Shown one piece after another: positions 11,068-22,159 of a stretch of 64,000 bases of DNA. Position 1 is the stretch's first letter. The number at the start of each line of letters is the position of its first letter. The DNA lies in assembly GCA_028455995.1 (NCBI GenBank), contig JABELC010000003.1, forward strand, positions 3,348,001 through 3,412,000. The letters run 5' to 3'. Both the position numbers and the translations under genes were made by a program. The notes beneath the pieces are model-generated. The model was given only the letters and a program-made list of their open reading frames with translations. It was not told where the DNA came from and made no database searches. This stretch comes from Scleromitrula shiraiana (taxonomy: Eukaryota > Ascomycota > Leotiomycetes > Helotiales > Sclerotiniaceae).

Positions 11068-13211
11068 CTATGATTCTGATTGTTGGGCAATCTCAGTAGC
11101 CGTTTCTGCCTTTATCTCCTCATCTTGTCGTTCAGCCTCGCCTTCTTCTTTCTTGGTAGCAGGTTCAGGCTCTGTAACAGTTGTCTCGGGAATAGTGGCA
11201 GCGTTAACAGCAACAGCTTCTTCGTTCAATACAACATTTGTAGCGACTTCAGGTTCATCCGAAGCTTTGGGTGGGGATGATACTTTTTCTGCATCCGAAG
11301 ATGATGGTGCCTTAACTTCAACCTCAGTAGGATCTGTCATGTCGACATCACCTTCGTTATCAACAGCAGCTACTTTTGGGGATTGTGCGCGAGATGGAGC
11401 GTTGGATGGACCAATTTCGTCAGCTTGAGGAATAACTTCGTCTTGGGTTTTTTGTTCCATAAGCTCTGCATTGACTTGGGCGTTTGCTTGGGTAACGGCC
11501 GCAGGTGCATTTTCAACTTCATTCTGGATTTCTGGAGTGGCCACACCACTATTCATGTCGACATCTGAATAGGTCTGATTGCGTTGGATTGGTCGGCCAT
11601 TCTGTGGCAAGGCGCCATTGGCGCGATTCGCTTCTTCTTCGTCGCTTTCATCAAATTCATCATCCCTGGTGACTCGCTTATCATTTCGATGTTGAGTATG
11701 GCGAACGTCCATATTCTCGTCTTCATCAAGGTCATCCATTATGGCATCGTCTTCGTCTGTTGTGCCAGCTAAGGTGGTTCGGGGTACATCCTGCATTTGC
11801 ACAGAAGGAGCATGTGCAGTTCTTTTGAGATTCTCAATAACTTGGATCTTTATCTTCTCCAAATAGTCCTTTGAGTTTGCGTTCTCCATATTAGAAGCAC
11901 GAACATCAAGTTCATAGTCAGGGCCATAGTACTGTAACATCGTTAGTAATATATTTGGGTAATTATGTTGAAGAAATTATACCTCATAGTACTCATTGTA
12001 GGGAAGAATAGGGTCCATATCCTTGCCAACCAGCACACCAGTCTCGAAAGCCCAAGTACGGGCAACGTTGCGCATTGTATATCCACCACCACCTAAGACC
12101 AATGTTGGCTTATTGAAACTCTTGACAAATTGAACACAATTTGCATGACCTCTCATGCTCAAGTTGAAACAACCAAGACGATCCCCCGAAAGACTGTCAC
12201 CACCACATTGTAGAACGATCGCTTCTGGTTGATAATAATCCATAACGCTTTGAATTACGGGTTCGAAAATGGATTTGTAAGTGACGTCGTCGATACCGTC
12301 ACGTAGCGGAAAATTAACTGCGTAGTTTTTACCTTGGCCAACACCGATGTCGCGTAGCTCACCAGTCCCTGGAAAATATTCACCATACTTGTGAAATGAG
12401 ACCGTCATAACTCTATCAGTCGTATAAAAAGCTTCTTCCACACCATCGCCATGATGAACATCGATATCGATATAGAGGACTCTCTTTTTGAATCGCAAGA
12501 GCTCGATTATACCGAGAACAATATCTATATTCGAATTAGCAACACACCCAGAAATTCGATAATTGGAATTGCTCACCATTGACATAACAGAAACCACTGG
12601 CTTCGCTCTTTTTCGCATGATGTAGTCCTCCAGCCCAATTAATAGCGATGTCGCATTTCCCACGATTCAGACGAGCTGCGCCCTCCATACTGCCACCTGC
12701 GCTAATGCCACAGAATTCGAATAGTCCGTCAAATACAGGACAATCATCTCCGACGTTGTACTTTCCCTGTTCTTTCGCAAAGGAATCCATGTTGTCGGGG
12801 GTGACCCTCTGAAGGAAGTCGATGTATTCATCGGTGTGAAATTGGGTCATTTCATGACGAGTCGCTGGTTTCGCACGCTGCAAATAGAAATTAGTAATTG
12901 TTCATGAATCGAATCATACATTCATTAGATTACGAGAACAAAGTGATCAAGTAGGTTGGTGTGAAGTGGCAGCGTATTTAGTATGGGCTAAAGAAGCAAT
13001 CTGCTGAATCGCAACTTACATAGATTTCCATTTTTTGATAAACTCCATAGTTCATAATCAAACTATGCGCTAGACGTATTCTATGAGGTTTCATAGGATG
13101 ACCTGCGACGTAGGCATAGTTTCCAACATCGGAATCGTAGAAATATGCGACTCTCTTCTTGGTGCTTGGTCCATTCGACACCGAATCCAAAGGCGCGAAG
13201 GAATTAGACAT
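11068..13211 (-). CDS. RPD3: class I histone deacetylase, RPD3 type
   Basis: Four exons (13211-13020, 12877-12577, 12524-11983, 11931-11068; introns 142, 52 and 51 nt) encode 632 residues. The arginase/deacetylase fold fills roughly residues 20-400. The catalytic tandem His is in GGLHHAKK (about 150-151). Zinc ligands are expected in DIDVHHGDG (Asp about 186, His about 188) and in CGGDSLSGDRLGC. LGGGGYTMRNVARTWAFET is the classic C-terminal core motif. The enzyme removes acetyl groups from histone lysines as the catalytic subunit of Sin3/RPD3-type corepressors. The C-terminal tail of roughly 230 residues is acidic and low in complexity, rich in Asp/Glu and then Ala/Thr/Val, as in other filamentous fungal RPD3 proteins. 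The gene is divergent from RPN11, with about 745 bp between the start codons. Confidence 0.95.
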
Positions 13212-13956
13212 TTTTGGAGAGCTTGGAAAGTGTAACCAATGGAAATAATAGATTAGGAACTTCTCGAGATATTAATGTTGATTAGAAGATGTATTGGAAT
13301 AGTTCGTTTAAGTGGAATAATTCGATCAAAATAGGCTTTAGAACCAGAGATTGTTGAATGTTCATAGATACGAAATTGAAATGGAAATGAGAAGAAATGG
13401 GGAAGGCGGCGGAAGAAAGTTAATACAGTAAGTAGTAGGTGAGATAGCTTCGGTAGTACAAGGGGACGGCCAATGATGACCGAATACGCTAAATTTCTTC
13501 CACTTTCCATTGGCCTAAATTTATTTGTACCTTGATAAATCGCCTATTCAAGAAGTGAAATAAATGTTGCAGCAATTGCTATAAAGCTGTATTCCATTCT
13601 TAACTGTCTGGTATTTAATCAAAGATAAATATCAATGGATCCCTTGATATTTGAAGAGTATTTATGAGATCAAATTGATCATTGGTATTCTGTTTTGGGG
13701 CATATCTAACTGATTCAAAGGATACTGACAAGGCTCGCAAGGCTGAGATACATAAGGCTGAGAATATCAGGTGATGCTACCCTCGCTTACGTAACAATAA
13801 TTTGGAACTTTGATGCGCGTTCTAAGCTGCCTTGAGGTTGGAGCTTCACAACAACATCATTGAAACTTTGACTTTGACAGTTCTCGCCTTCAACCTCATT
13901 CCATTATCTCCTAAAATACCCTCTTACAGTCAAAGATAGATTCAATATAGCTCAAG
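13212..13956. promoter_or_regulatory. shared divergent promoter region RPD3 / RPN11
   Basis: The only sequence between the two divergent ATGs, so it must hold both promoters and 5' leaders. I looked for a proteasome-type PACE box (GGTGGCAAA) and did not see one. No further site can be named. Confidence 0.5.
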
Positions 13957-15101
13957 ATGGACAGATTCAGTCGCATGTTAGCTACTGCTGGAAGCAATAG
14001 TGCTCCAGGATCTGTAAGCTCTTCTCTCCTACTTGTCCTATCCCGCTCCCAAGATTGCATTATCATTAGAATACTGAGCTAATTTAACATCTTTCTTAGG
14101 ATAATTCAAATTTGATCGATAACTCAGAAACCGTCTATATCTCTTCATTAGCGCTTTTGAAAATGTTGCGACATGGTAGAGCGGGTGTACCTATGGAAGT
14201 TATGGGTCTGATGTTGGGAGAATTCGTGGACGACTTCACCGTACGAGTTGTGGACGTATTTGCTATGCCACAAAGTGGTACTGGTGTCAGTGTCGAGGCA
14301 GTAGATCCCGTGTTTCAAACGAAAATGATGGATATGCTGAGGCAAACTGGGCGGTTTGTCCACCTACCTATCTATATTCGTTGGGCATATTGAACTAACA
14401 CCCTTTGCAGACCTGAAACTGTTGTTGGCTGGTATCATTCACATCCCGGTTTTGGATGCTGGTTATCATCTGTCGATATAAACACTCAACAATCTTTCGA
14501 ACAATTAACGCCACGAGCTGTTGCCGTTGTTGTTGATCCCATCCAGTCTGTAAAAGGCAAAGTTGTTATTGACGCTTTCCGACTTATCAACCCACAATCT
14601 CTCATGCTCGGCCAAGAACCCCGCCAAAGTACATCTAATCTAGGACATCTCAACAAACCTTCTATTCAAGCGCTTATTCACGGTCTCAACAGACATTACT
14701 ACAGTATTGGTATCAATTACCGCAAAACTGCCTTAGAAGAGAACATGCTGATGAACTTACACAAGCACGTATGGACGGAAGGGTTACAAATGGATGATTT
14801 CCGGGTTGAAGGCAATAGAAATAAGGAACGATTACAGAAGCTGGTTGGACTCTCTGAAGGCTATGAGAAGCGTGTGAAGGAAGAAACCGAGTTGACTAAA
14901 GATCAATTAAAGACGAGATATGTCGGAAAGGTTGATCCAAAGAAACATTTGGAGGATGTTGGTCAGCAACTCATCGAAGATAACATTGTTTCGGTTTCAA
15001 GACAAATGATTGATAAAGAGGCTTCCGCACCGAAAGAAAAGAATGGAACGAATGGACATGCACAACCAGACATGGACGTTGATATGGATGAGGAGTTGTA
15101 A
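13957..15101 (+). CDS. RPN11: 26S proteasome regulatory subunit RPN11 (JAMM deubiquitinase)
   Basis: Three exons (13957-14013, 14100-14353, 14411-15101; introns 86 and 57 nt) give 333 residues. The N-terminus MDRFSRMLATAG and the MPN core are typical. JAMM zinc-site residues are all present: Glu about 52 in PMEVMGLMLGE, then His113, His115 and Asp126 in the HSHPGFGCWLSSVD motif. RPN11 sits in the 19S lid and cleaves ubiquitin chains from substrates as they enter the proteasome. The C-terminal extension (about residues 300-333) is acidic with a DMDVDMDEEL end, as seen in other ascomycetes. The second intron splits codon 104 and uses a GTTTGT donor. Confidence 0.96.
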
Positions 15102-15693
15102 TGAATGATCTTTACATGATAATGTATTATAGGCGTTTGGTTGCTAGAGTTGAGCAAAGCAACTCTGCATGGCATATTGGAGTTAATGCAAGCTTAGCAT
15201 TCGGAGTTCTCTTATTATAAACTTGAGGTGACCATCTTTTTCTTCATACTTGATTTAATGTCCATTATAAATATGTACTATGATAGTGATAGTACATACC
15301 TGCTATCTAGGTAGTAGGTATGAATGAATTCATGAACTTTGAGAAATTTTCAACTGCCCGAAAGGGTGAGATATCCAGAAACGGCAAGTGCCCCTCAACA
15401 TCAATCTACGGATCTACTATGTATGCAATTCAATACACTTGGGCAGGCTCTATTCACTACAAAGTCTCAACCATGAATTAAGGTTTCTCCAGAATACACG
15501 CGTTGCCGAAAGCAATTCCTGAGGCCCTATATATACAATCTCCAAGTTCATCTATCACCAATATTTGATTCTATTTTCCTTCCACAAATCTCTCGACTTC
15601 ATCTCTGGAATTCGAACCGGATCAATCTCACCTTGAACAAATTATCGCAGACAACAGCTTGTAGACTTATTTTGGCAGAGGAAATATTTGAAA
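15102..15693. other. intergenic, no gene seen
   Basis: 3' flank of RPN11 and 5' flank of the repeat-protein gene. No recognisable element. Confidence 0.5.
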
Positions 15694-16473
15694 ATGGCAG
15701 AATATTTCTATAAGCCATATTCCAATTCGGATTTTGCCTTTGGCAATTCTGATGTATTTATCAAAGTTGAGCCGGATACCTCATGTTCCAATCCAGTTTC
15801 TGCCTTTCGCAATTTTGATGCATTTATCAAAACCGAACCAGGCACCTCACCTTCCAGGTTAGATTCTATCGTTGAAAATTCTTTTGGAGTTATCAAGACC
15901 GAGTCGCCCGCTCCTTTGTTTTCAAAGTCGGGTTATACTAATGACGGAACCATCAAGACTGAGTCGCGTCCCAGAACAGACTCTCTTGCTAGTTCTGTTA
16001 GAGCCATCAAAACCGAATCGCCCACTTCCTCGTCTTCGAAGTTAGATTCTATCCTTAATGAGACTGTTGAGTTCTCTAAGACAGAGTCGAATGTTCCATC
16101 CTTAAAATTGAATTCTACTTCTGATAATTCTGTTGGATTTATCAAGAGCGACTTCACCCCTTCAACTTCGATGTCGGATTCTGTCATTGATAATAATACT
16201 CTTGAAATGTTCAAGGCAAAATACACTGGGCTATCATCTTCCAGGTTAGATCCTATTCTTGCGGATTCTTTTGAGTTCCCTAAGGTGAAGTCGATCGTTC
16301 CCTCATCCACAGATTTGGGTTCGGTTGACTCTCACATCCAGGCAAATCATCATACTATGAACTTCAAGCAACCCAGATCATCAACTACAGTCCAAAGCAG
16401 CTCTAATGGAGTTTGCTCAGGGAACTTTCTCCTCCCATCAATAAGGGGAAGAAAGACAAGAAAGATTGGTTAA
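15694..16473 (+). CDS. hypothetical repeat protein with multiple IKxE (SUMO-consensus) units
   Basis: The first ATG is at 15694 (a TTG lies two codons upstream), and the frame is open for 259 residues. It contains about nine units of 22-23 residues starting near residues 23, 45, 67, 87, 105, 128, 150, 173 and 196. The first five units carry a perfect hydrophobic-Lys-x-Glu motif (IKVE or IKTE); later units degrade to SKTE, IKSD, FKAK and PKVK. Between the motifs the sequence is Ser/Pro rich with DS(I/V) signatures. IKxE is the SUMO acceptor consensus, but it is short and this reading is inference. No domain or signal peptide was recognised. The frame ends at 16473, while a second frame carries on downstream with coding character, which suggests a frameshift near 16,440 and an originally longer protein. 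Confidence 0.5.
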   Translation: MAEYFYKPYSNSDFAFGNSDVFIKVEPDTSCSNPVSAFRNFDAFIKTEPGTSPSRLDSIVENSFGVIKTESPAPLFSKSGYTNDGTIKTESRPRTDSLASSVRAIKTESPTSSSSKLDSILNETVEFSKTESNVPSLKLNSTSDNSVGFIKSDFTPSTSMSDSVIDNNTLEMFKAKYTGLSSSRLDPILADSFEFPKVKSIVPSSTDLGSVDSHIQANHHTMNFKQPRSSTTVQSSSNGVCSGNFLLPSIRGRKTRKIG

Positions 16474-17252
16474 ACCATCATTATGTTTGCTTGGCGGTGG
16501 ACCGCATCGTTGAATCGTTGGGAACTAAGGGTCTCGAGTTGGGAGTGTAGATTCACTTCAATTTCATACTCTCGCCCAAATACCTGCTAACTGTATCAGG
16601 CGCCTCAGATTCTCCGAAGAGGTTCTTTAGTACGCCAGCTGCAACTTCTAAGACCTGCCTTATTAATGAGCACGAATATCGTACGAAATTGAAAGAAAAT
16701 AAGAATGGTTTGATGTGCAGAGACAAGTGTAACATCGACATGAATTTTGTTGGCCACTCTCGACCACACAAGGACCAGAAACCCCACCTTCTCAAGGAGT
16801 CATGGATCAATGCTCTGAACCACGCTATTAAAACTGTGCGAAAGTCGAGTAAGAAAGAGAAGAAGTTAGCCCATAGGGGGGCTTCAAAGAACAGCCAAGC
16901 CAACAAACAATATAAAGTATTGCCAAAGCAGCGGAAGCAGAAATAGTAGTCATTGAAACAAAAAGAGTCTAATCAAGAGAAAGAAATTAAGAAGAATGGT
17001 CTGGAATGAGAAGCTGCTGAGAGAAGAAAAAATGAGGCATTTGCCCTGCAAAATGAGGCTGTCGCCAGACAGAACGAAGCTGTGGCTAGACAGCTCGAGG
17101 CTGTTGCAATACAGAACGAAGCTATCGCTCGTCATAATGAGATTGTCGCTGAACAAAACGTAACATACTTCAGACAACAAGAGGCTCAAGCTAGACAACT
17201 CTCCTGGAACTCTTGGAATAGACAATACAGCGCCTATGAGAGACGATGGTGA
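16474..17252 (+). pseudogene. downstream frame broken by TAG, TAG-TAG and TGA; coiled-coil end
   Basis: A frame beginning near 16,431 reads on with protein-like composition (KKDWLNHHYVCLAVDRIVES) past a TAG at 16548-16550. It then passes a tandem TAG TAG at 16944-16949 and a TGA at 17007-17009, and ends at a TGA at 17250-17252. The last 80 codons form a clear helical repeat of the type NEAVARQNEAVARQ, which would make a coiled coil. A plausible intron (TGCTAAC branch site and TATCAG acceptor ending at 16599) may remove the first stop. The upstream neighbour is the IKxE repeat frame, and the two may once have been one gene. No homologue is recognised. Confidence 0.4.
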
Positions 17253-20200
17253 TCTGAATAGGAGGTAGCTTCGGTCTGGTATCAAGTGAAGTTGTTTGGG
17301 ACCGTTGCTGCTATCTACACAGAGATAATTCAGAGGAAGATTGTAACTAATAATCGGTCCTTAGAAGTTCTCCAACACACAACTTGTATCATTGATAAGC
17401 AGGGCGACCTCTTATCAACGGAAATAGAAACAAGAATGGTTCCTATAGGCTTACCTTGTCGTTGTCACACAACTAGCTTTGCGTCCCATGTATTCAAAAA
17501 AAATTTCCTGTTGAAACGATAATGCTACGCATATCCACTATCTATTCTTCAAAAATGCCCGAACATATATGGAGGGAATTCATCACCAATTAGTTCCTCA
17601 TCACTATGAAATTTTCCAATTGATGTGCTATTTTTTTAACTGATGTCCTGATCTTCTGAATTGAAACCAGAGTCAAAAAGAAGACCAGAGCGTATTGTAC
17701 TCTTGAAACAAACAACCCGCATATCATCTCTCCCCTCTTTCAGCTCACATCATTCATGTAGCATACCCAGCTAGCTATCTTCATTACCAATACTAAAAAA
17801 AATCCTTATTCTATATATTCTATCTATTCCATATATCCCCTGTACCTGATGTCATCAATCTGAAACCCATAAAGCCTAATGAAAATCTGACCTGGCACGC
17901 CTGGGTAGCGGGAGGATCAATATCCTTGTACGCGGAACGACGGGCCGTCTGGACTTGGACTTGGGTGTACGGATTGGGATCCTTTGGGTATGAGATAGAT
18001 GGGTGCGGTTTAAGGTTTGGGCTTATTTGTATGCTTTTGTATGCTTTTGCATTGTAAAGATGGGAAGAAGTTTTTGTGGGTGGGGGTTTGATATGGTATG
18101 GTATGGTATGGTATGGTGTTGTGTTTTGACGGAAGTAGGGGATTGGAGATAAGGAATTTGGGGTTGGGGTGAGGGGTTAGTGGGGAACTGGGGATTGAGA
18201 GGAAGGTGGGGAGTGGAGGATGGGAATGGGGAGGGGGAGGGGAGGAAAGTTAGGCCATACTTGCTGAATGGAAGATAGGAGGGTTACGTGTACGTACTTA
18301 GTAGGATTTTAGTAGGATTTAGAAATGGATTTAGAAATGGATTTGGGTCATGTGTGATAACTGTAGTAAGTTGGGTTGAGATTTGAAGTATAGCAGGTTC
18401 CAGGTTGAGATATTTGGTATTTGGGCAGGAGTAGTTCCGAAGATACCGAGGATGGTGTGTAAGGCTGTCTTTCTTTCTTTTTCTTTCTTTCTTAAGGTTG
18501 TGCACTGTGGCTGTGTGTAACGAATAGCGGATAGGGATGGGGATGGGAAGACCCTGATACCTGTGAGGTGGGTGTTATTGTATACGTCACCATCAGTCTA
18601 AGTGTAAGCATATGGGTGAGGTGGGGTGTTACGATTTGGATTCTATGGTGATAGGTGGCGATAGTGGCATGTCTTTCTGTATATTTAGGTATAAAATATT
18701 GGTTAGATTAGTTGTGTAGATTGACTACCTAGTCAGGATATATGGAAGGTCACATCTGAAAGGAATGATGGTTTTACGTTTGATGATTATGTGTGCTATA
18801 CATACAAAGGAATGAAAATCTTGTGGAAATGTCACAAAACTCGATGAGACTTCTCGATACATGCATGTGAAGGGTATTATAAAGAGGATCGCGCATGCAG
18901 GGAATGTGGCGGGATGATTGTGACATGCAGATATCGGACGAATATGACAAATATGTGCCACTTACCTAGGTATATGAAAAGAAAACGGAAAAGCGCGCTA
19001 CCAAACGTTGTAACTCCCTATCGCGTGGTATGAAATGATAAAATAAGACTGAGTGCTCGAACAAGATTGGATAAGTATAAAATGTAGAGAAGTCAATGCT
19101 GATGTCAATATTAGCGGCTGACTATATTACACCACATAATGTCCGATGCGGAAAACTAGGTGGATACTCGTTGACTGAAGCGGCATGCATGGAACCAGCG
19201 CAGAAATATCTTGAAACCCTTGACCCCGGATGTCATGTAAGCTTCTCGTAGTGCATGGAGCTGACGGTATGAATCTTTTGCGCTTGCATGTGTATGCTTT
19301 GGCTATGGCATGTGGTAATGCATAAATCTTATTGGGCTATTGCAAGACAGCGATTCTTTGTATCGTGCGTGAGAATCAGAACAATTCGGTGTCCTTGGTG
19401 AAGCTACAACAAGTTGGGTATGAAAATGAATGCGCAACGGGTGCAAATGTAATCTGCATCCTAGGAGCAGCAGTACGGGGTCATCGAAGGGGTTCCCCGA
19501 CTTATGTTTGGTAAATACGAAAGAAATGACTGCGATTGATGGGTTGCACGAGCAAGGGGCAAAGCTCATGTTTCTGTCGGGCAATGAGTGTTTTGATAAG
19601 ATGATGGACGAAGACACTTGCTCGGTTTCATGCAGTGTACGGAAGCAATGTAGGTCATCCATATCTAGGGCCGGGAAGAAATCCGGTAGGTGCTCATCAA
19701 CATCTAGTTCGATCTCTCCCTGCAACTATCGCAAGAAAAAATTGACAACGATATGGCACTCTTGAAACTGGAAAGACTTGTGCAACCGGTGCCTGCAGTC
19801 AGCGGTCGGGGAACATATAATCTCGATCCGGCTGGTCGCAGGAAGGGCCTGTGGATAAAAAGATCGTGAAGGGCTGCGGTTCATCTTAGGCTAATGCAGT
19901 GTAATGGTGGGTGAGCCTGAGACCCTAGTGGCTCAACGTCCGGGTAAACACGAAATAATGGAAAAGACGATTATTTCTCTAAAAAAAACTGGATATGAGC
20001 CAGAGGGGCAAAAATGGGAAAGGTTGCAAAAGACTCCAATAGTCCTTTCTGTGTGCAACGTCTCGTTGCTAGATCTTCGACAGGAAGATCTCCCGAGGTA
20101 AACCACTAGGAGTAGGAACAGGTATCCGAGATTGTAAATGTGCGATAATGTTCCGACGTCATTTGACTTGAAGATGACTAGATACCTAAGTATGCATTAC

Positions 20201-22159
20201 AACTTGTCAACGCACACCTGAGAATCGTTAATACTTCAAGTCGTGATATTTCCTTTCATTTACCAATACAGCAGAAGATTGGTTAGTGGATGAAGCAAGG
20301 GTCTCGACAAACGAATAATAATTCGAAGTACCTACTTATATGACCGTGATGCACCCCCACTATCCCTGCAACTTTGAGAGATAGCTCCCGGAGTAAATCT
20401 CGGCTCCCTTGAGGCATCTCCCGCTGCAAGTTTTCCGATGGAGCCAATAGATGAAGCGGTGAAGGCTGAGTAGGAGATTGCCAATTGGTGAGAACATTTT
20501 ATAAAGAGGATACGTTGTAGATGAAGGAATTCTAACAAGGATCATGGAAGAATTTTGAGAGCTTTCCATTTGTTCCATAATCCTTGAATGTGAGGTAGTA
20601 AACGCCCCGCCCTTCACGAGACCTAGAGCGCTAGCGTGACCAGTACGCTAGTACCTAACTCGCTCTACTCCACCTACTATGTACATGTCCCCGGATGGAT
20701 GGCCTGTACAGTATGGTCCCCGCGGAAACCAACCCTATGGTCTCCTTTATGTATATATATATTGAGATTAGTACGATTAGACCAAGTTCTTAGCTGTATA
20801 TGGACAAACCCCAGGATAAACGAATGTTTCATATTGCATTTTTATATTAAAATGAATGAGATTAATCGAAGCTCTCATATATATGTCCCCGCAAGTAGAA
20901 GATTTATCTATACCGGAACATATTTACCGAAGTAGATCATAATGTCTTTCGCCCTCGTTCTCCTTAAATAGTAGTAATTTAGAATCTATCTTTGTAATCA
21001 TTTACTGGTTTCAAATACGTATACTCGAGTAATGATGAAAATGATGAAAATGGTGATGAATTGACGATGAGATGATCTGCAACCGACATAGCAGGCCTGG
21101 CAAGTAGGACAAAAATAGATTTTCCTACTCGATTTGCTATGTAGATAGCGAGTCTCAACAAACATGGGTCAATTTCTCAAGCGGAATTGCTCCTTTGGCG
21201 GATAAGGCGTGTAATGAAAAAAATCAGTTTCGGGCATTCCGGAATGAATTGAGGGTTATGCGATACAGACCTAGGTACTTCAGGTCATTTGAGGCTGCAA
21301 AAGATGTAGTACAGTAGTTATTAGATACTGTTTGTAAAAGGACGAAAACCCCTTGCGGTTAACATGTGGAAAGCACATGGTAATTTTTTATTTTTTTTTC
21401 TCAAACATCCATAACTCCATAAGCACCAACATGATCAGCGTATTCCGGTTCTATGAGGACTTCTCGTGCCTCAATTATCAAGCACTACTAGTTAGTAACC
21501 GTTAGATGTTCTTTGGGAATGTCTTTTCCTCATTCGGAACAAATGGCTCTTGGCTCTTCCAAGGTTGGTCCTATAATTTGTATCGGTTGGTTACCACACT
21601 TCAAGTGCTTTTCGTATTACCGATAAATAACTTATCCGATCCGAGTAACTGGAGGCCGACGGCAGAACGCAGCAGGTTCTTATGCATTACATTGCATTAC
21701 ATTGCATTAGCATTAATGTTTTTAAGGGTGCCATACAGCAGCGCAGCTATACAAGTTTCTTGTTAAGTCAATGCGCTCTTCTTACCTAGGCAATAGTTAT
21801 TTTCATTTCTTAGGTTTCCATATGTTAGGATTGAAGGGTTGATTAATTCATTGATTGGAACGGTCTTGTGGAAATTTCAGATAAGATCGAAATGATCAAC
21901 TGATTGCATCGAAAAGTTCGACGATTTCATCATTGGCAAGTAAGATACTTCAGGGCTATAATTGGCCTGCCTGAAAGAGGTGAGGGGAGCAGGGAATCAA
22001 TGGCTCCGTGTTCATGAGCTGAAAATTCGGCATTCAATGATTCAATACAGATTGCCTTGATCTGTTCTGTCCAGTTCAGCAATTTGTACAATTAATAAAT
22101 CATTAACTCGATTAGCCAATAAAAAGCAAACTTAATAAATCAGGGTTTTAATTAAAAGT
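17253..22159. other. gene-poor 4.9-kb stretch with microsatellites
   Basis: No gene can be supported. There are short low-complexity tracts: a TATGG repeat at 18,092-18,117, a G-rich and purine-rich stretch to about 18,250, short duplications of AGTAGGATTT and AGAAATGGATTT near 18,298-18,345, and a TTTC run near 18,468-18,493. The longest frame (19,303-19,725, minus) overlaps an equally long plus-strand frame and has no recognisable domain. Composition begins to turn AT-rich after about 22,080. Confidence 0.55.

Noticed and set aside
17286..17522. 78-codon plus frame after the coiled-coil relic
   Set aside because: No coding character beyond chance; it starts after a stop and has no domain.
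19303..19725. 140-codon minus frame
   Set aside because: An overlapping plus frame of similar length exists, and there is no domain or splice support.
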